A stretch of DNA of 24,108 nt. Origin: CAVVWJ01 sp965652025. GTDB taxonomy: Bacteria; Gemmatimonadota; Gemmatimonadetes; Gemmatimonadales; GWC2-71-9. The position numbers and the translations under genes were made by a program. The DNA is taken from NCBI GenBank assembly GCA_965652025.1, contig CBFGTM010000054.1, forward strand, positions 1 through 24,108, given 5' to 3'. Positions 8,139 through 15,443 of the stretch are shown here, in pieces. The notes under the pieces are model-generated. The model did no database searches. It saw only the letters and a list, made by a program, of their open reading frames with translations, and had not been told where the DNA came from. Within the stretch, counting starts at the first letter, position 1. The number at the start of each line of letters is the position of its first letter.

Positions 8139-8164
8139 GCGGGTAAGTAGGTAAGCGGGTAAGT
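8133..8164 (+). repeat. Octameric tandem array after exbD
   Basis: Four 8-bp units (CGGTAGGC, GGGTAAGT, AGGTAAGC, GGGTAAGT) run head to tail. The first unit contains the exbD stop codon. No open frame runs through the 8139-8260 gap, which also holds the second dispersed element and a hairpin. Confidence 0.65.
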
Positions 8165-8165
8165 T

Positions 8166-8189
8166 GTCGTCCTGAGCGCAGCGAAGGAT
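8166..8189 (+). repeat. Dispersed 24-bp intergenic element, copy 2
   Basis: It begins GTCGTCCTGAGCG and ends GCGAAGGAT, and matches the copy at 5436-5459 at 21 of 24 positions in the same orientation. It lies directly after the octameric array, between exbD and the second tonB-like gene. Confidence 0.65.
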
Positions 8190-8213
8190 GGCAGCCGTCG
8201 CGGGGGCTCTCAG

Positions 8214-8240
8214 GGGTCCCCGCGCGTGCGTTTGGGACCC
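8214..8240. other. Inverted repeat upstream of second tonB-like gene
   Basis: GGGTCCC (8214-8220) and GGGACCC (8234-8240) form a 7-bp stem with a 13-nt loop. No T-run follows on the plus strand, so it is not a convincing intrinsic terminator. It may reduce read-through from exbD to the next gene or protect an mRNA end. Confidence 0.35.
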
Positions 8241-8260
8241 TGGCTGAGCGTCCCCGAGTT

Positions 8261-9052
8261 ATGTTCCAGACTGTGCGCCCACCACCATCACTCCACCTGA
8301 AACCACCCCCGCCGCCGGGACATAGCGCAGGACTTGTCGTCTCACTGGTCCTGCACGGGCTGGTGATAGCGCTCCTGGTTACTGGAGGACAACGGCTGTT
8401 TCAGCGGCCTACTGGTTCCGCCCTCTTCGGGAATCTCGAGGCCGCCAGCGGTGGCGATGGCGGAGGGCCCCGGGTGGCATATATTACCCTCCCTTCGCCG
8501 CCAAAGGCGGAGGCTTCAGCTCCGAAACCGGCCAAGGTAGCGCCACCGCGACCGGCTGTACTTCCACCTCCAAAGCCGGCGGAGCTGGTTGCCCCCTCCG
8601 AGGCGGTGACGCCCTCGGTGGATACCGCGGCATCGACGCCGTCCGGAGCCGAGCTGGCCCGGGGTGACTCCGCCCGGGGAACCGGCCAGGGAGCGGGAGC
8701 GTCGACGGGAACCGGACCGGGAACCGGCCCCGGGACAGGCGGCGCCGGGACCGGACCAGGCGCAGCGGGCGGCAGGGTGCATCCGCCCGAGCCCCGGGAC
8801 ATGGCTTTCCCTTTCGATAACCCGCCGAAGGAGCTGCGCGGCCTCTCGCTCAACGTGACGTTCTGGGTGCGAGTCGATGGCCGGGTAGAGCGCTACGTGG
8901 TAGAGCCCGAAATCAAGGATCGGGACTACGCCAAAAAATTCGACGAGGTCATGCGCGCCTTTCGCTTTACCCCAGCCACCGCTCCGGACGGCACCCGGGT
9001 TCCGGGCACCACTCGAATTTCCTTTACCCTTCCTGGAAAGAGCAGCTCTTAG
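8261..9052 (+). CDS. Second TonB-like energy transducer, Pro/Gly-rich
   Basis: This 263-residue protein has a single N-terminal membrane helix (about 23-43) containing S28-LVL-H32, the same SxxxH signature as the TonB upstream. The middle is very rich in proline, alanine and lysine (about 77-115) and then in glycine and threonine (about 148-172, TGTGPGTGPGTG). The last 80 residues (LRGLSLNVTFWVRVDGRVERYVV.., then RAFRFTPATAPDGTRVPGTT) have the strand-helix-strand pattern of a TonB C-terminal domain but lack the usual YP motif. The ribosome site is poor. It is separated from exbD by 122 bases of repeats, so it may be expressed separately. It could serve different receptors from the first TonB. 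Confidence 0.82.
   Translation: MFQTVRPPPSLHLKPPPPPGHSAGLVVSLVLHGLVIALLVTGGQRLFQRPTGSALFGNLEAASGGDGGGPRVAYITLPSPPKAEASAPKPAKVAPPRPAVLPPPKPAELVAPSEAVTPSVDTAASTPSGAELARGDSARGTGQGAGASTGTGPGTGPGTGGAGTGPGAAGGRVHPPEPRDMAFPFDNPPKELRGLSLNVTFWVRVDGRVERYVVEPEIKDRDYAKKFDEVMRAFRFTPATAPDGTRVPGTTRISFTLPGKSSS
8694..8767 (+). repeat. Gly/Thr/Pro-coding tandem repeat in second tonB-like gene
   Basis: Degenerate 12-bp units related to GGAACCGGACCG encode TGPG/TGTG repeats in the periplasmic spacer. The period is a multiple of three, so changes in copy number would keep the reading frame and only alter linker length. Confidence 0.5.
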
Positions 9053-9071
9053 CTTGCTGCTCCACTGAGTA

Positions 9072-9086
9072 CCGGTCCTCGACCGG
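9072..9086. other. Short perfect hairpin before APC permease
   Basis: CCGGTC and GACCGG are separated by CTC and form a 6-bp stem with a 3-nt loop, 20 bases after the tonB-like stop and 46 before the permease start. There is no T-tract. It could be a protein-binding site or an mRNA structure. Confidence 0.3.
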
Positions 9087-9131
9087 CAGAGCACGGCCGG
9101 GGAGGAGGCGACCTACGCGCACGAGGCACGA

Positions 9132-10685
9132 ATGAACCGGCTCTTCGTCCGGAAATCGATTCAGGACTGCGAGAACGACATCCGGGAGCGCGGGGGTCTC
9201 CGCCGCTCCCTCAACAAATGGCATCTCACCGCGCTGGGTGTAGGTGCTACCATCGGCGCCGGCATCTTCGCCACGACCGGCACCGCCATCGTGGGTGACG
9301 CGCTCCGCCCTGGTGCCGGTCCCGCCATCGTCATCTCGTTTCTCCTGACAGCCTTGACCTGTGGGTTTGCCGCACTCTGCTACGCCGAATTCGCGGCCAT
9401 GGTTCCGATCTCCGGATCGGCCTACACCTACGCCTACGCTTCCCTGGGCGAGCTGGTGGCCTGGATCATCGGCTGGGACCTCATCATCGAATACGCGGTG
9501 GGGAATATTGGCGTGGCTATCGGGTGGGCGGGATACTTCCGCGAGCTGTTGTCACACTTCGGGATCTCGCTGCCGGCCTGGCTCGCCACTGACTACCGAT
9601 CCGCCCACCTGGCAGCCGAGGCGGTTGCGAGCGGTGCCACCGATGCGTCGAGCACGTATCTCGCTTCCGCCATCACCACCGCTCCCCACGTCCTGGGATT
9701 TCCCTTCATCGCCAATCTGCCGGCCTTCCTCATCGTCGCTCTCATCACCGTCATCCTGGTGATCGGGATCCGGGAATCGGCCAACTCCAACAACGCGATG
9801 GTGCTGCTCAAGATCGGCGTGATTCTCTTCTTCTGTGCCGTGGGGCTGACCCTGATCAAGCCCCACAACTGGAGCGATCCGGCTCTGGGAGGCTTTGCGC
9901 CCAACGGCTTTGCCGGCATCAGCGCCGGAGCGGCCATCATCTTCTTCAGCTATATCGGATTCGACGCTACCTCCACGGCGGCAGAAGAGGCAAAGGATCC
10001 GGCTCGGGACATGCCGTTCGGCATCATCATGAGCCTGGTGGTCTGCACCGTGCTGTACATCCTGCTCTCGCTGGTGATGACCGGCATCGCCCCGTGGAAC
10101 AAGTTGGGCACGGCGGAGCCCATGGTGACGGCCCTGGCGCTGGCCGATGGCTCTCCCCGTCTGCTTTCGCTCTCCCGATTCATCGTATCGCTGGGGGCGG
10201 TCATTGCCATGAGCAGCGTGCTCCTGGTATTCCAGCTGGGGCAGCCGCGCATCTTCATGTCCATGGCCCGCGACGGATTGCTGCCGCCGTTCCTGGCTCG
10301 GGTGCACCCCCGCTTCAAGACCCCGTACATTGGGACCCTGATCACCGGCACCTTCGTCGCCACCTTTGCGGCCTTTGCCAACATCGCCGAGGTGGTCGAT
10401 CTCACCAACATCGGCACCTTGTTCGCCTTCGTCCTGGTGTCGGCCGGTGTCATCGTGCTCCGCCGGATCGATCCCGACCGGCCCCGCCCGTTTCGGGCTC
10501 CGCTGGTGCCGCTGACGCCGATCATCTCCATCGCGGCGTGTCTCTATCTCATGCTTCAGCTTCCCACCCTCACCTGGATCCGTTTCGGCATCTGGCTGGG
10601 GCTGGGGCTGATCATCTATCTGTTCTACGGGATCCGGCACAGCCGGTTGGGCAGGCTTGCGGTCGCAGGAGAGCGCCGGAACTAG
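9132..10685 (+). CDS. APC-family amino-acid permease (CAT/YfnA-like)
   Basis: This 517-residue inner-membrane transporter has about twelve membrane helices. The APC signature in helix 1 is G36VGATIGAGIFATTGTA, followed by AEFAAMVPISGSAYTYAYA in helix 3 and the conserved DLIIEYAVGNIGVAIGW block of cationic amino-acid transporter relatives. Cytosolic N- and C-termini without a signal peptide are normal. The start is supported by GAGG at 9123-9126, five bases before ATG. The substrate cannot be set from sequence; basic or small neutral amino acids are typical. It converges on the sugar-kinase gene, with both stop codons inside the same CTAG. If the neighbouring cluster salvages peptidoglycan, uptake of released amino acids is a possible role, but the opposite strand argues against a shared operon. 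Confidence 0.93.
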   Translation: MNRLFVRKSIQDCENDIRERGGLRRSLNKWHLTALGVGATIGAGIFATTGTAIVGDALRPGAGPAIVISFLLTALTCGFAALCYAEFAAMVPISGSAYTYAYASLGELVAWIIGWDLIIEYAVGNIGVAIGWAGYFRELLSHFGISLPAWLATDYRSAHLAAEAVASGATDASSTYLASAITTAPHVLGFPFIANLPAFLIVALITVILVIGIRESANSNNAMVLLKIGVILFFCAVGLTLIKPHNWSDPALGGFAPNGFAGISAGAAIIFFSYIGFDATSTAAEEAKDPARDMPFGIIMSLVVCTVLYILLSLVMTGIAPWNKLGTAEPMVTALALADGSPRLLSLSRFIVSLGAVIAMSSVLLVFQLGQPRIFMSMARDGLLPPFLARVHPRFKTPYIGTLITGTFVATFAAFANIAEVVDLTNIGTLFAFVLVSAGVIVLRRIDPDRPRPFRAPLVPLTPIISIAACLYLMLQLPTLTWIRFGIWLGLGLIIYLFYGIRHSRLGRLAVAGERRN

Positions 10686-11584
10686 GTCTCGACCGACGCG
10701 GCGAGGAGAAGGGCTCCGGCTACCGCGTCTACTGGTGCTTCGGTGGGCTGGAAGGCGGGCTCCTCCCGCAGCTTGGCGAGCAGAGCGCGGCGGAGCGGCT
10801 GGTCGTGGCTCAGCAGACCGCCGGTGATCGCGACCCGGACCGGCGGGCTCAGCTCCATCTTGGGCAAGAGGCAGATGGCGAGCTGCGACAATTCGCGGGC
10901 GGCGTAGTCAGCAATTCCCTGAGCCAGCGGGTCGCCCTCTGCGGCAACAGCCAGCACATGCGGCGCCAGTGCGGCCACCTCCGCGGGCGAGGCGCCCGCC
11001 GCCCAGCGGACCAGGGCATCGTAGTCCGCGCTGCGGGTGGCCTGGAGGACTCGATTGCTCAACGCCGTGGGTGGACTGCGGCCATCGATTGCCCGGCTGA
11101 CCGCGCCCAGTGCCGCCCGTCCGATGGCATAACCGCTTCCCTCATCGCCCATCTGCCAGCCGTACCCCCCGATGCGGTGCTGCTTGCCGGTCCGGTCTCT
11201 TCCGACGGCCACGCTGCCGGTGCCGGCGCTCACCACGATGCCGGGGCCCTGGGAGAATGCGTTGGCAAGCGCGATCTCGATATCGGTGGTCACCATCACC
11301 TGAGCGGCCACATTCTCGTTCCGGAGAGCGGTCCGCAGTTCACCCCGCTCCGCCTCTCGACCCGCGCCTGCAGCACCAACCACCAGTACGTCCCCAGTCA
11401 GGCGGCCGGCATTGGACAGAGCCCCGCGAACCACCTCGATGATGGTGCTGGCGGACGCCAAGGCGCGTCCCGGTCGAACCGCGGCGCCGGGGCCTTCGGC
11501 ACGACCGATGATGTCACCGTCCTTCGAGACGGCGACCGCGGTCTTCGTGCCGCCCACATCGGCTCCAATCAGAATCTTGGGCAT
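10682..11584 (-). CDS. BadF/BadG/BcrA/BcrD-family kinase, probable GlcNAc/MurNAc kinase
   Basis: This 300-residue cytosolic ATPase has the ASKHA fold. Visible motifs are phosphate-1 GADVGGTKTAVAV (7-19), phosphate-2 SAGTGSVAVGRDRTG, the sugar-contact GGYGWQMGDEGSGYAIGRAAL, and the adenosine loop AITGGLLSH. This pattern is that of N-acetylglucosamine kinases of the eukaryotic NAGK type and of clostridial MurK, which phosphorylates both GlcNAc and MurNAc. Its ATG overlaps the stop of the symporter upstream as TGATG, so the two are probably made together: import, then trapping by phosphorylation. Context with NagZ, NamZ and an amidase favours a cell-wall amino sugar as substrate. Glucosamine or another hexose remains possible. 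Confidence 0.87.
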   Translation of the reverse strand: MPKILIGADVGGTKTAVAVSKDGDIIGRAEGPGAAVRPGRALASASTIIEVVRGALSNAGRLTGDVLVVGAAGAGREAERGELRTALRNENVAAQVMVTTDIEIALANAFSQGPGIVVSAGTGSVAVGRDRTGKQHRIGGYGWQMGDEGSGYAIGRAALGAVSRAIDGRSPPTALSNRVLQATRSADYDALVRWAAGASPAEVAALAPHVLAVAAEGDPLAQGIADYAARELSQLAICLLPKMELSPPVRVAITGGLLSHDQPLRRALLAKLREEPAFQPTEAPVDAVAGALLLAASVET

Positions 11585-13065
11585 CAGCGGCTGTCTCTCC
11601 CGCGATCGGGAAGGAAGCTGAGCGCTATGCCGCTACAGACAGCCAGCAAAGTGCCCAGCGGTACATACCAGGGCCAGGCCAGACTGCCGAGCGGAGCCGC
11701 CCAGTGGAGACCTGGATAGACCGAAAGCCGCTTGGCGAAGACCACCACCAGCATGACGGCGACGGTGAACGCCACGGCACCCACCACATCTCGGCCTCGG
11801 GCCCGGGGCCAGCGGCCCGCCAGCACGTAGATCCCCAGCAGTGGACCATAGGTAATAGAGGCGATCGAGAGGGCCAGCACCACCACCGGCGTATCCTTCC
11901 CCGTCGCAGCGACATGAAAGAAGAGCGCACCGAGAATGAGCGCCGACGCCCAGACGGCGGAGAGCAGCCGGCCCACGCGGAGGAGATGCCGCGGGTCCTG
12001 ACGCCCGGTCCACGAGGCGTAGAGATCGTGCGTGGCCGAGGATGCGAGAGAGTTGATGGCGGAGCTGTGGGTGCCCATGGCCGCGGCGAGGATTCCCGCC
12101 ACCACCAGCCCGGCGAGTCCGGTGGGCAGGTGGTGCAAAACGAACGAGGGGAACAGCTCGTCTCCCGGTACGCCGGCCAGCGCCAGCCCCGCCGCCCAGA
12201 TCGCAGACCCAACCAGGAGAAACAGCGCGAACTGCGCGATGACCATCACGCCGGATCCTACCAGGGCGACACGCGCGTCACGCAACGAGCGGGTGGCCAG
12301 CAGCCGCTGGACGATGAGATGGTCGGTTCCGTGCGAGGCAGCCGAAAGCAGTGCGCCGCCGACGAGACCGCCCAATAGGGTGTAGGTCCTGGTGAAATCC
12401 AGACCGGCGTCGATGACCTTGAGCTTGCCGGCGCGGCGAGCGAGCTCCAGCGCCGCGTCGGCTCCGCCGGAGAGGTTCCAGGCAACGAGCAGCGCCCCGA
12501 TGCCGCCGGCGAGATAGACCGAGAGCTGAAGCACATCGGTCCACACCACCGCCTTGAAGCCACCTAGCCAGGTGTAGATCATGGTGACCACGCCCATCAC
12601 TACAATCGAGGTGGGGATACTCCAGTCGGTCACCAGCGCCAGAGGGATCGCGCTGGCAAATACCCGGACCGCATCGCCGAGGAAGCGGGTGACCAGGAAT
12701 ACCGTCGAGGTCAGGCGACGGGTGCCGACGCCGAAGCGGGACTCGAGCCGGGCATAGGCTGTCTCCTGATCACCCCGGAAGTAGCCGGGCAGCAGCCAGA
12801 CCGCCACTCCGATGCGGCCGATGAGGTAGCCGAAGGTGAGCTGGAGAAAGGTGAGATCGCCTCGGGCACCGATGCCGGGGACGCTGATGACCGTGAGAGC
12901 CGAGGTCTCGGTGGCGACGATGGAGAGAAGAATCGCCCAGGCGGGGAGATTCCGGGCACCGAGGAAATAGTCGGAGGCGCTGCGCTGGTGCCGGGCCACC
13001 CAGAGCCCGACTCCCAGGGTAAAGACGAAGTAGACTACGACGACAGCGAGGTCGACGGTATGCAG
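11584..13065 (-). CDS. Sodium/solute symporter (SSS family), coupled to kinase
   Basis: This inner-membrane sodium-driven transporter has about 13 helices. The family hallmark WLGGFKAVVWTDVLQLSVYLAGG is clear, as are DYFLGARNLPAW and VATETSALTVISVPG. The first obvious start, GTG at 12999, would delete helix 1. The frame continues upstream through LHTVDLAVVVVYFVFTLG, a typical first SSS helix, to a CTG at 13065, and no ATG, GTG or TTG lies between. I therefore place the start at CTG 13065 (493 residues), though no good ribosome site is visible. The gene lies downstream of a terminator and a heptamer array that separate it from the iron-sulfur carrier gene. The likely cargo is an amino sugar, because a sugar kinase is translationally coupled behind it. 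Confidence 0.9.
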   Translation of the reverse strand: MHTVDLAVVVVYFVFTLGVGLWVARHQRSASDYFLGARNLPAWAILLSIVATETSALTVISVPGIGARGDLTFLQLTFGYLIGRIGVAVWLLPGYFRGDQETAYARLESRFGVGTRRLTSTVFLVTRFLGDAVRVFASAIPLALVTDWSIPTSIVVMGVVTMIYTWLGGFKAVVWTDVLQLSVYLAGGIGALLVAWNLSGGADAALELARRAGKLKVIDAGLDFTRTYTLLGGLVGGALLSAASHGTDHLIVQRLLATRSLRDARVALVGSGVMVIAQFALFLLVGSAIWAAGLALAGVPGDELFPSFVLHHLPTGLAGLVVAGILAAAMGTHSSAINSLASSATHDLYASWTGRQDPRHLLRVGRLLSAVWASALILGALFFHVAATGKDTPVVVLALSIASITYGPLLGIYVLAGRWPRARGRDVVGAVAFTVAVMLVVVFAKRLSVYPGLHWAAPLGSLAWPWYVPLGTLLAVCSGIALSFLPDRGRDSR

Positions 13066-13098
13066 AGGCGACCGGCTAGTTGGGAGAGAAGGGGGAAG

Positions 13099-13222
13099 TG
13101 AAAAGTGAAAGTAAAGAGTGAAAAGTAAAAAGTGAAAGTAAAAAGGGCGGCCTCACGAGCTACCGCTCCGCATGGCCGCCCTGTTCACTTTTTACTCTTC
13201 ACTTTTCACTCTTCACTGCTCT
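13099..13222. repeat. Opposed heptamer arrays around a GC hairpin
   Basis: The left arm (about 13099-13143) is built of GTGAAAA/GTAAAAA-type units. The right arm (about 13183-13217) is the reverse complement of GTGAAGA/GTGAAAA/GTAAAAA units. Between them GGGCGGCC and GGCCGCCC form a stem around a 21-nt centre. The arms are purine-only on one strand apart from their T and could pair imperfectly into a long hairpin. The element fills most of the gap between the iron-sulfur carrier gene and the symporter. Confidence 0.7.
13140..13182 (-). terminator. Intrinsic terminator after A-type Fe-S carrier gene
   Basis: On the minus strand a 9-bp GC-rich stem (A/T plus GGGCGGCC at 13145-13152 pairing with 13174-13181) is followed by TTTTT (13144-13140). 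The loop is 21 nt. It lies 42 bases after the stop of the iron-sulfur carrier gene and would separate it from the symporter downstream. Confidence 0.65.
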
Positions 13223-13223
13223 T

Positions 13224-13592
<369 letters not shown>

Positions 13593-13611
13593 GCTAACTC
13601 CTTCGGTAGAA

Positions 13612-13637
13612 CCGGCTTGGTGGCGACGCCAAGCCGG
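13612..13637 (-). other. 9-bp hairpin between symporter and Fe-S carrier genes
   Basis: CCGGCTTGG (13612-13620) and CCAAGCCGG (13629-13637) are perfect inverted repeats with an 8-nt loop. On the minus strand it follows the symporter stop by six bases and is followed by TTCT, only a weak T-tract, and then by the GAAGGAG ribosome site. It could be a weak terminator for the symporter operon or a structured leader of the carrier gene. Confidence 0.5.
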
Positions 13638-13643
13638 AATCGA

Positions 13644-15443
13644 TCAGTTTGATTGAGAGAATTCTAAGTTGCCGCCGGCAGTCCTGTCAACGCTCGCCGC
13701 CAGCCGCTCGTCGGCCCGCAAGTTGCGCATTATCAAGGCGAAAGCCGCAATAGCCGCAGCACTGTAGAGCAGGCCGTTCCGGACCGTGCCGGTCAGAAAC
13801 TCTCCCACCCCGAACAGCGCTGTGAAGACCGCGATCACCCCGGCTACCCAGTTGAGGACCGCCAGGGCCCCTCCGGGGATCCGGTCGTCTCCAAAGCCCA
13901 GCCGGACCGCCACCGGCCGCCACCCGGGGCCACCCGGCCGAACCTTACGATAAAAGCGATTGAGCACCTCATCCGGTTCCGGAGCCGTGAAAAAGGTGAC
14001 GCCGAGCCACACGGCAGTCGTGACCGCAACGGTCACCACCATGGCAATGGCGTAGTCCCGGCTCGAGGTATCCACGGCATTGATGCCGGTGAAGTGCAGG
14101 AAGATCGAGGTGACAAACGACGCAGCCATGGCGCTGATCTCGGACCAGGCATTGATCCGCCACCAGTACCAGCGGAGGATGAAGACCAGTCCGGTGCCCG
14201 CGCCCAGCGCGAGCAGCAGCTTCCAGCCCTGCTCGACGCTCTCGAGGTAGGCCATCACCACCAGGGACAGCAGCATCAGGGTGACCGTGGCGATGCGGGA
14301 CGCGATCACCTGGGCCCGGCGGCTGGCCTGAGGCCGGATGAACCGGAGATACACGTCGTTCACCAGGTAGGACGCTCCCCAGTTCAGGTGGGTGCCGATG
14401 GTGCTCATATAGGCGGCCGCGAAGGTGGCCAGGAGCAGCCCTTTCATCGGCGAGGGCAGCACATCCACCATCACCCGCACATAGCCCTCTTCCGGATTGG
14501 TTAAACCAGGATAGCGGAGCACTGCCACGAAGCCGACCAGAATCCAGGGCCAGGGACGGAGCGCGTAGTTGGCGATCTGGAACCAGAGCGTGGCCAGGAG
14601 TCCGTGGCGCTCATCCTTCGCCGCCAGGATTCGCTGGGCCACGTACCCGCCGCCGCCCGGCTCGGCGCCGGGGTACCAGGCGGCCCACCACTGCACGCTG
14701 AGGAACACGATCAGCGTGCTGACCGGCAGCCAGGCCTTGTCGATTGGAGGCAGTACGCTGAACGCCGCCTCGTAGGATCCGAAGTGGGCACTGGCCCGAG
14801 TGACCATCGCATCCAGGCCGCCGACCGAGTCGACCGCGAACATGGCCAGCACGATGACGCCGACCATCTTCACCACGAACTGGAAGGTGTCGGTGACTAC
14901 CACGCCCCAGAGCCCCGAAAAGATCGAGTACGCGCCGGTGATGCCAAAGAGCAGGATGGCCGCGGTCCAGGGATTGATGTCGAGCGTGATGTGAAGGACC
15001 AGCACCATGGCGCGGGTGACCCAGCCCATGATGATCAGGTTGATCGGAATGGCGAGATACAGCGCGCGAAACCCCCGCAGCACGGCGGCAGGCTTTCCGC
15101 CATACCGGATCTCGGCGAACTCCAGGTCGGTAAGGACCCCGGCCCGGCGCCAGAGCCGGGCGAAGAAGAACACGGTCAGGATCCCGGTGAGCGCGCCGTT
15201 CCACCAGAGCCAGTTTCCGGCCACGCCGTACTTGGCGACCAGACCCGCAACCACCAGCGGCGTGTCGGCGGCGAAGGTGGTGGCCACCATCGACGTCCCC
15301 GCCAGCCACCAGGGCAGCGCCCGACCAGACACGAAGTATTCGTCCAGGGACTGGCTGGCTCGGCGGGTGTAGACCAGGGCCACACCGGCGGACGCAATGA
15401 AGTAGACCACCACGATGATCCAATCGCTGAACGCGAGCGTCAT
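13644..15443 (-). CDS. Sodium/solute symporter (SSS family), long form
   Basis: This 599-residue inner-membrane sodium-coupled transporter has about 14-15 helices. SLDEYFVSGRALPWWLAGTS at 31-50, the FSGLWGVVVTDTFQFVVKM block and the long C-terminal extension place it in a larger SSS subtype than the 493-residue one nearby; the two are not close copies. Its ATG overlaps the serine-hydrolase stop as ATGA, so it is translationally coupled to that gene and to nagZ before it. The inferred cargo is a product of the two hydrolases: a muropeptide fragment, MurNAc, GlcNAc or a released peptide. Sequence alone does not decide the substrate. Confidence 0.92.
   Translation of the reverse strand: MTLAFSDWIIVVVYFIASAGVALVYTRRASQSLDEYFVSGRALPWWLAGTSMVATTFAADTPLVVAGLVAKYGVAGNWLWWNGALTGILTVFFFARLWRRAGVLTDLEFAEIRYGGKPAAVLRGFRALYLAIPINLIIMGWVTRAMVLVLHITLDINPWTAAILLFGITGAYSIFSGLWGVVVTDTFQFVVKMVGVIVLAMFAVDSVGGLDAMVTRASAHFGSYEAAFSVLPPIDKAWLPVSTLIVFLSVQWWAAWYPGAEPGGGGYVAQRILAAKDERHGLLATLWFQIANYALRPWPWILVGFVAVLRYPGLTNPEEGYVRVMVDVLPSPMKGLLLATFAAAYMSTIGTHLNWGASYLVNDVYLRFIRPQASRRAQVIASRIATVTLMLLSLVVMAYLESVEQGWKLLLALGAGTGLVFILRWYWWRINAWSEISAMAASFVTSIFLHFTGINAVDTSSRDYAIAMVVTVAVTTAVWLGVTFFTAPEPDEVLNRFYRKVRPGGPGWRPVAVRLGFGDDRIPGGALAVLNWVAGVIAVFTALFGVGEFLTGTVRNGLLYSAAAIAAFALIMRNLRADERLAASVDRTAGGNLEFSQSN

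Noticed and set aside
10094..11719. Plus-strand open frame (541 codons) across the permease end and the kinase
   Set aside because: It covers the 3' half of a clear permease in another frame and the antisense of the kinase, with no coherent protein features.
13099..13222. CRISPR-like array
   Set aside because: Units are 7 bp with no unique spacers, the two arms are in opposite orientation and no cas genes are present. The same holds for the octamer arrays.
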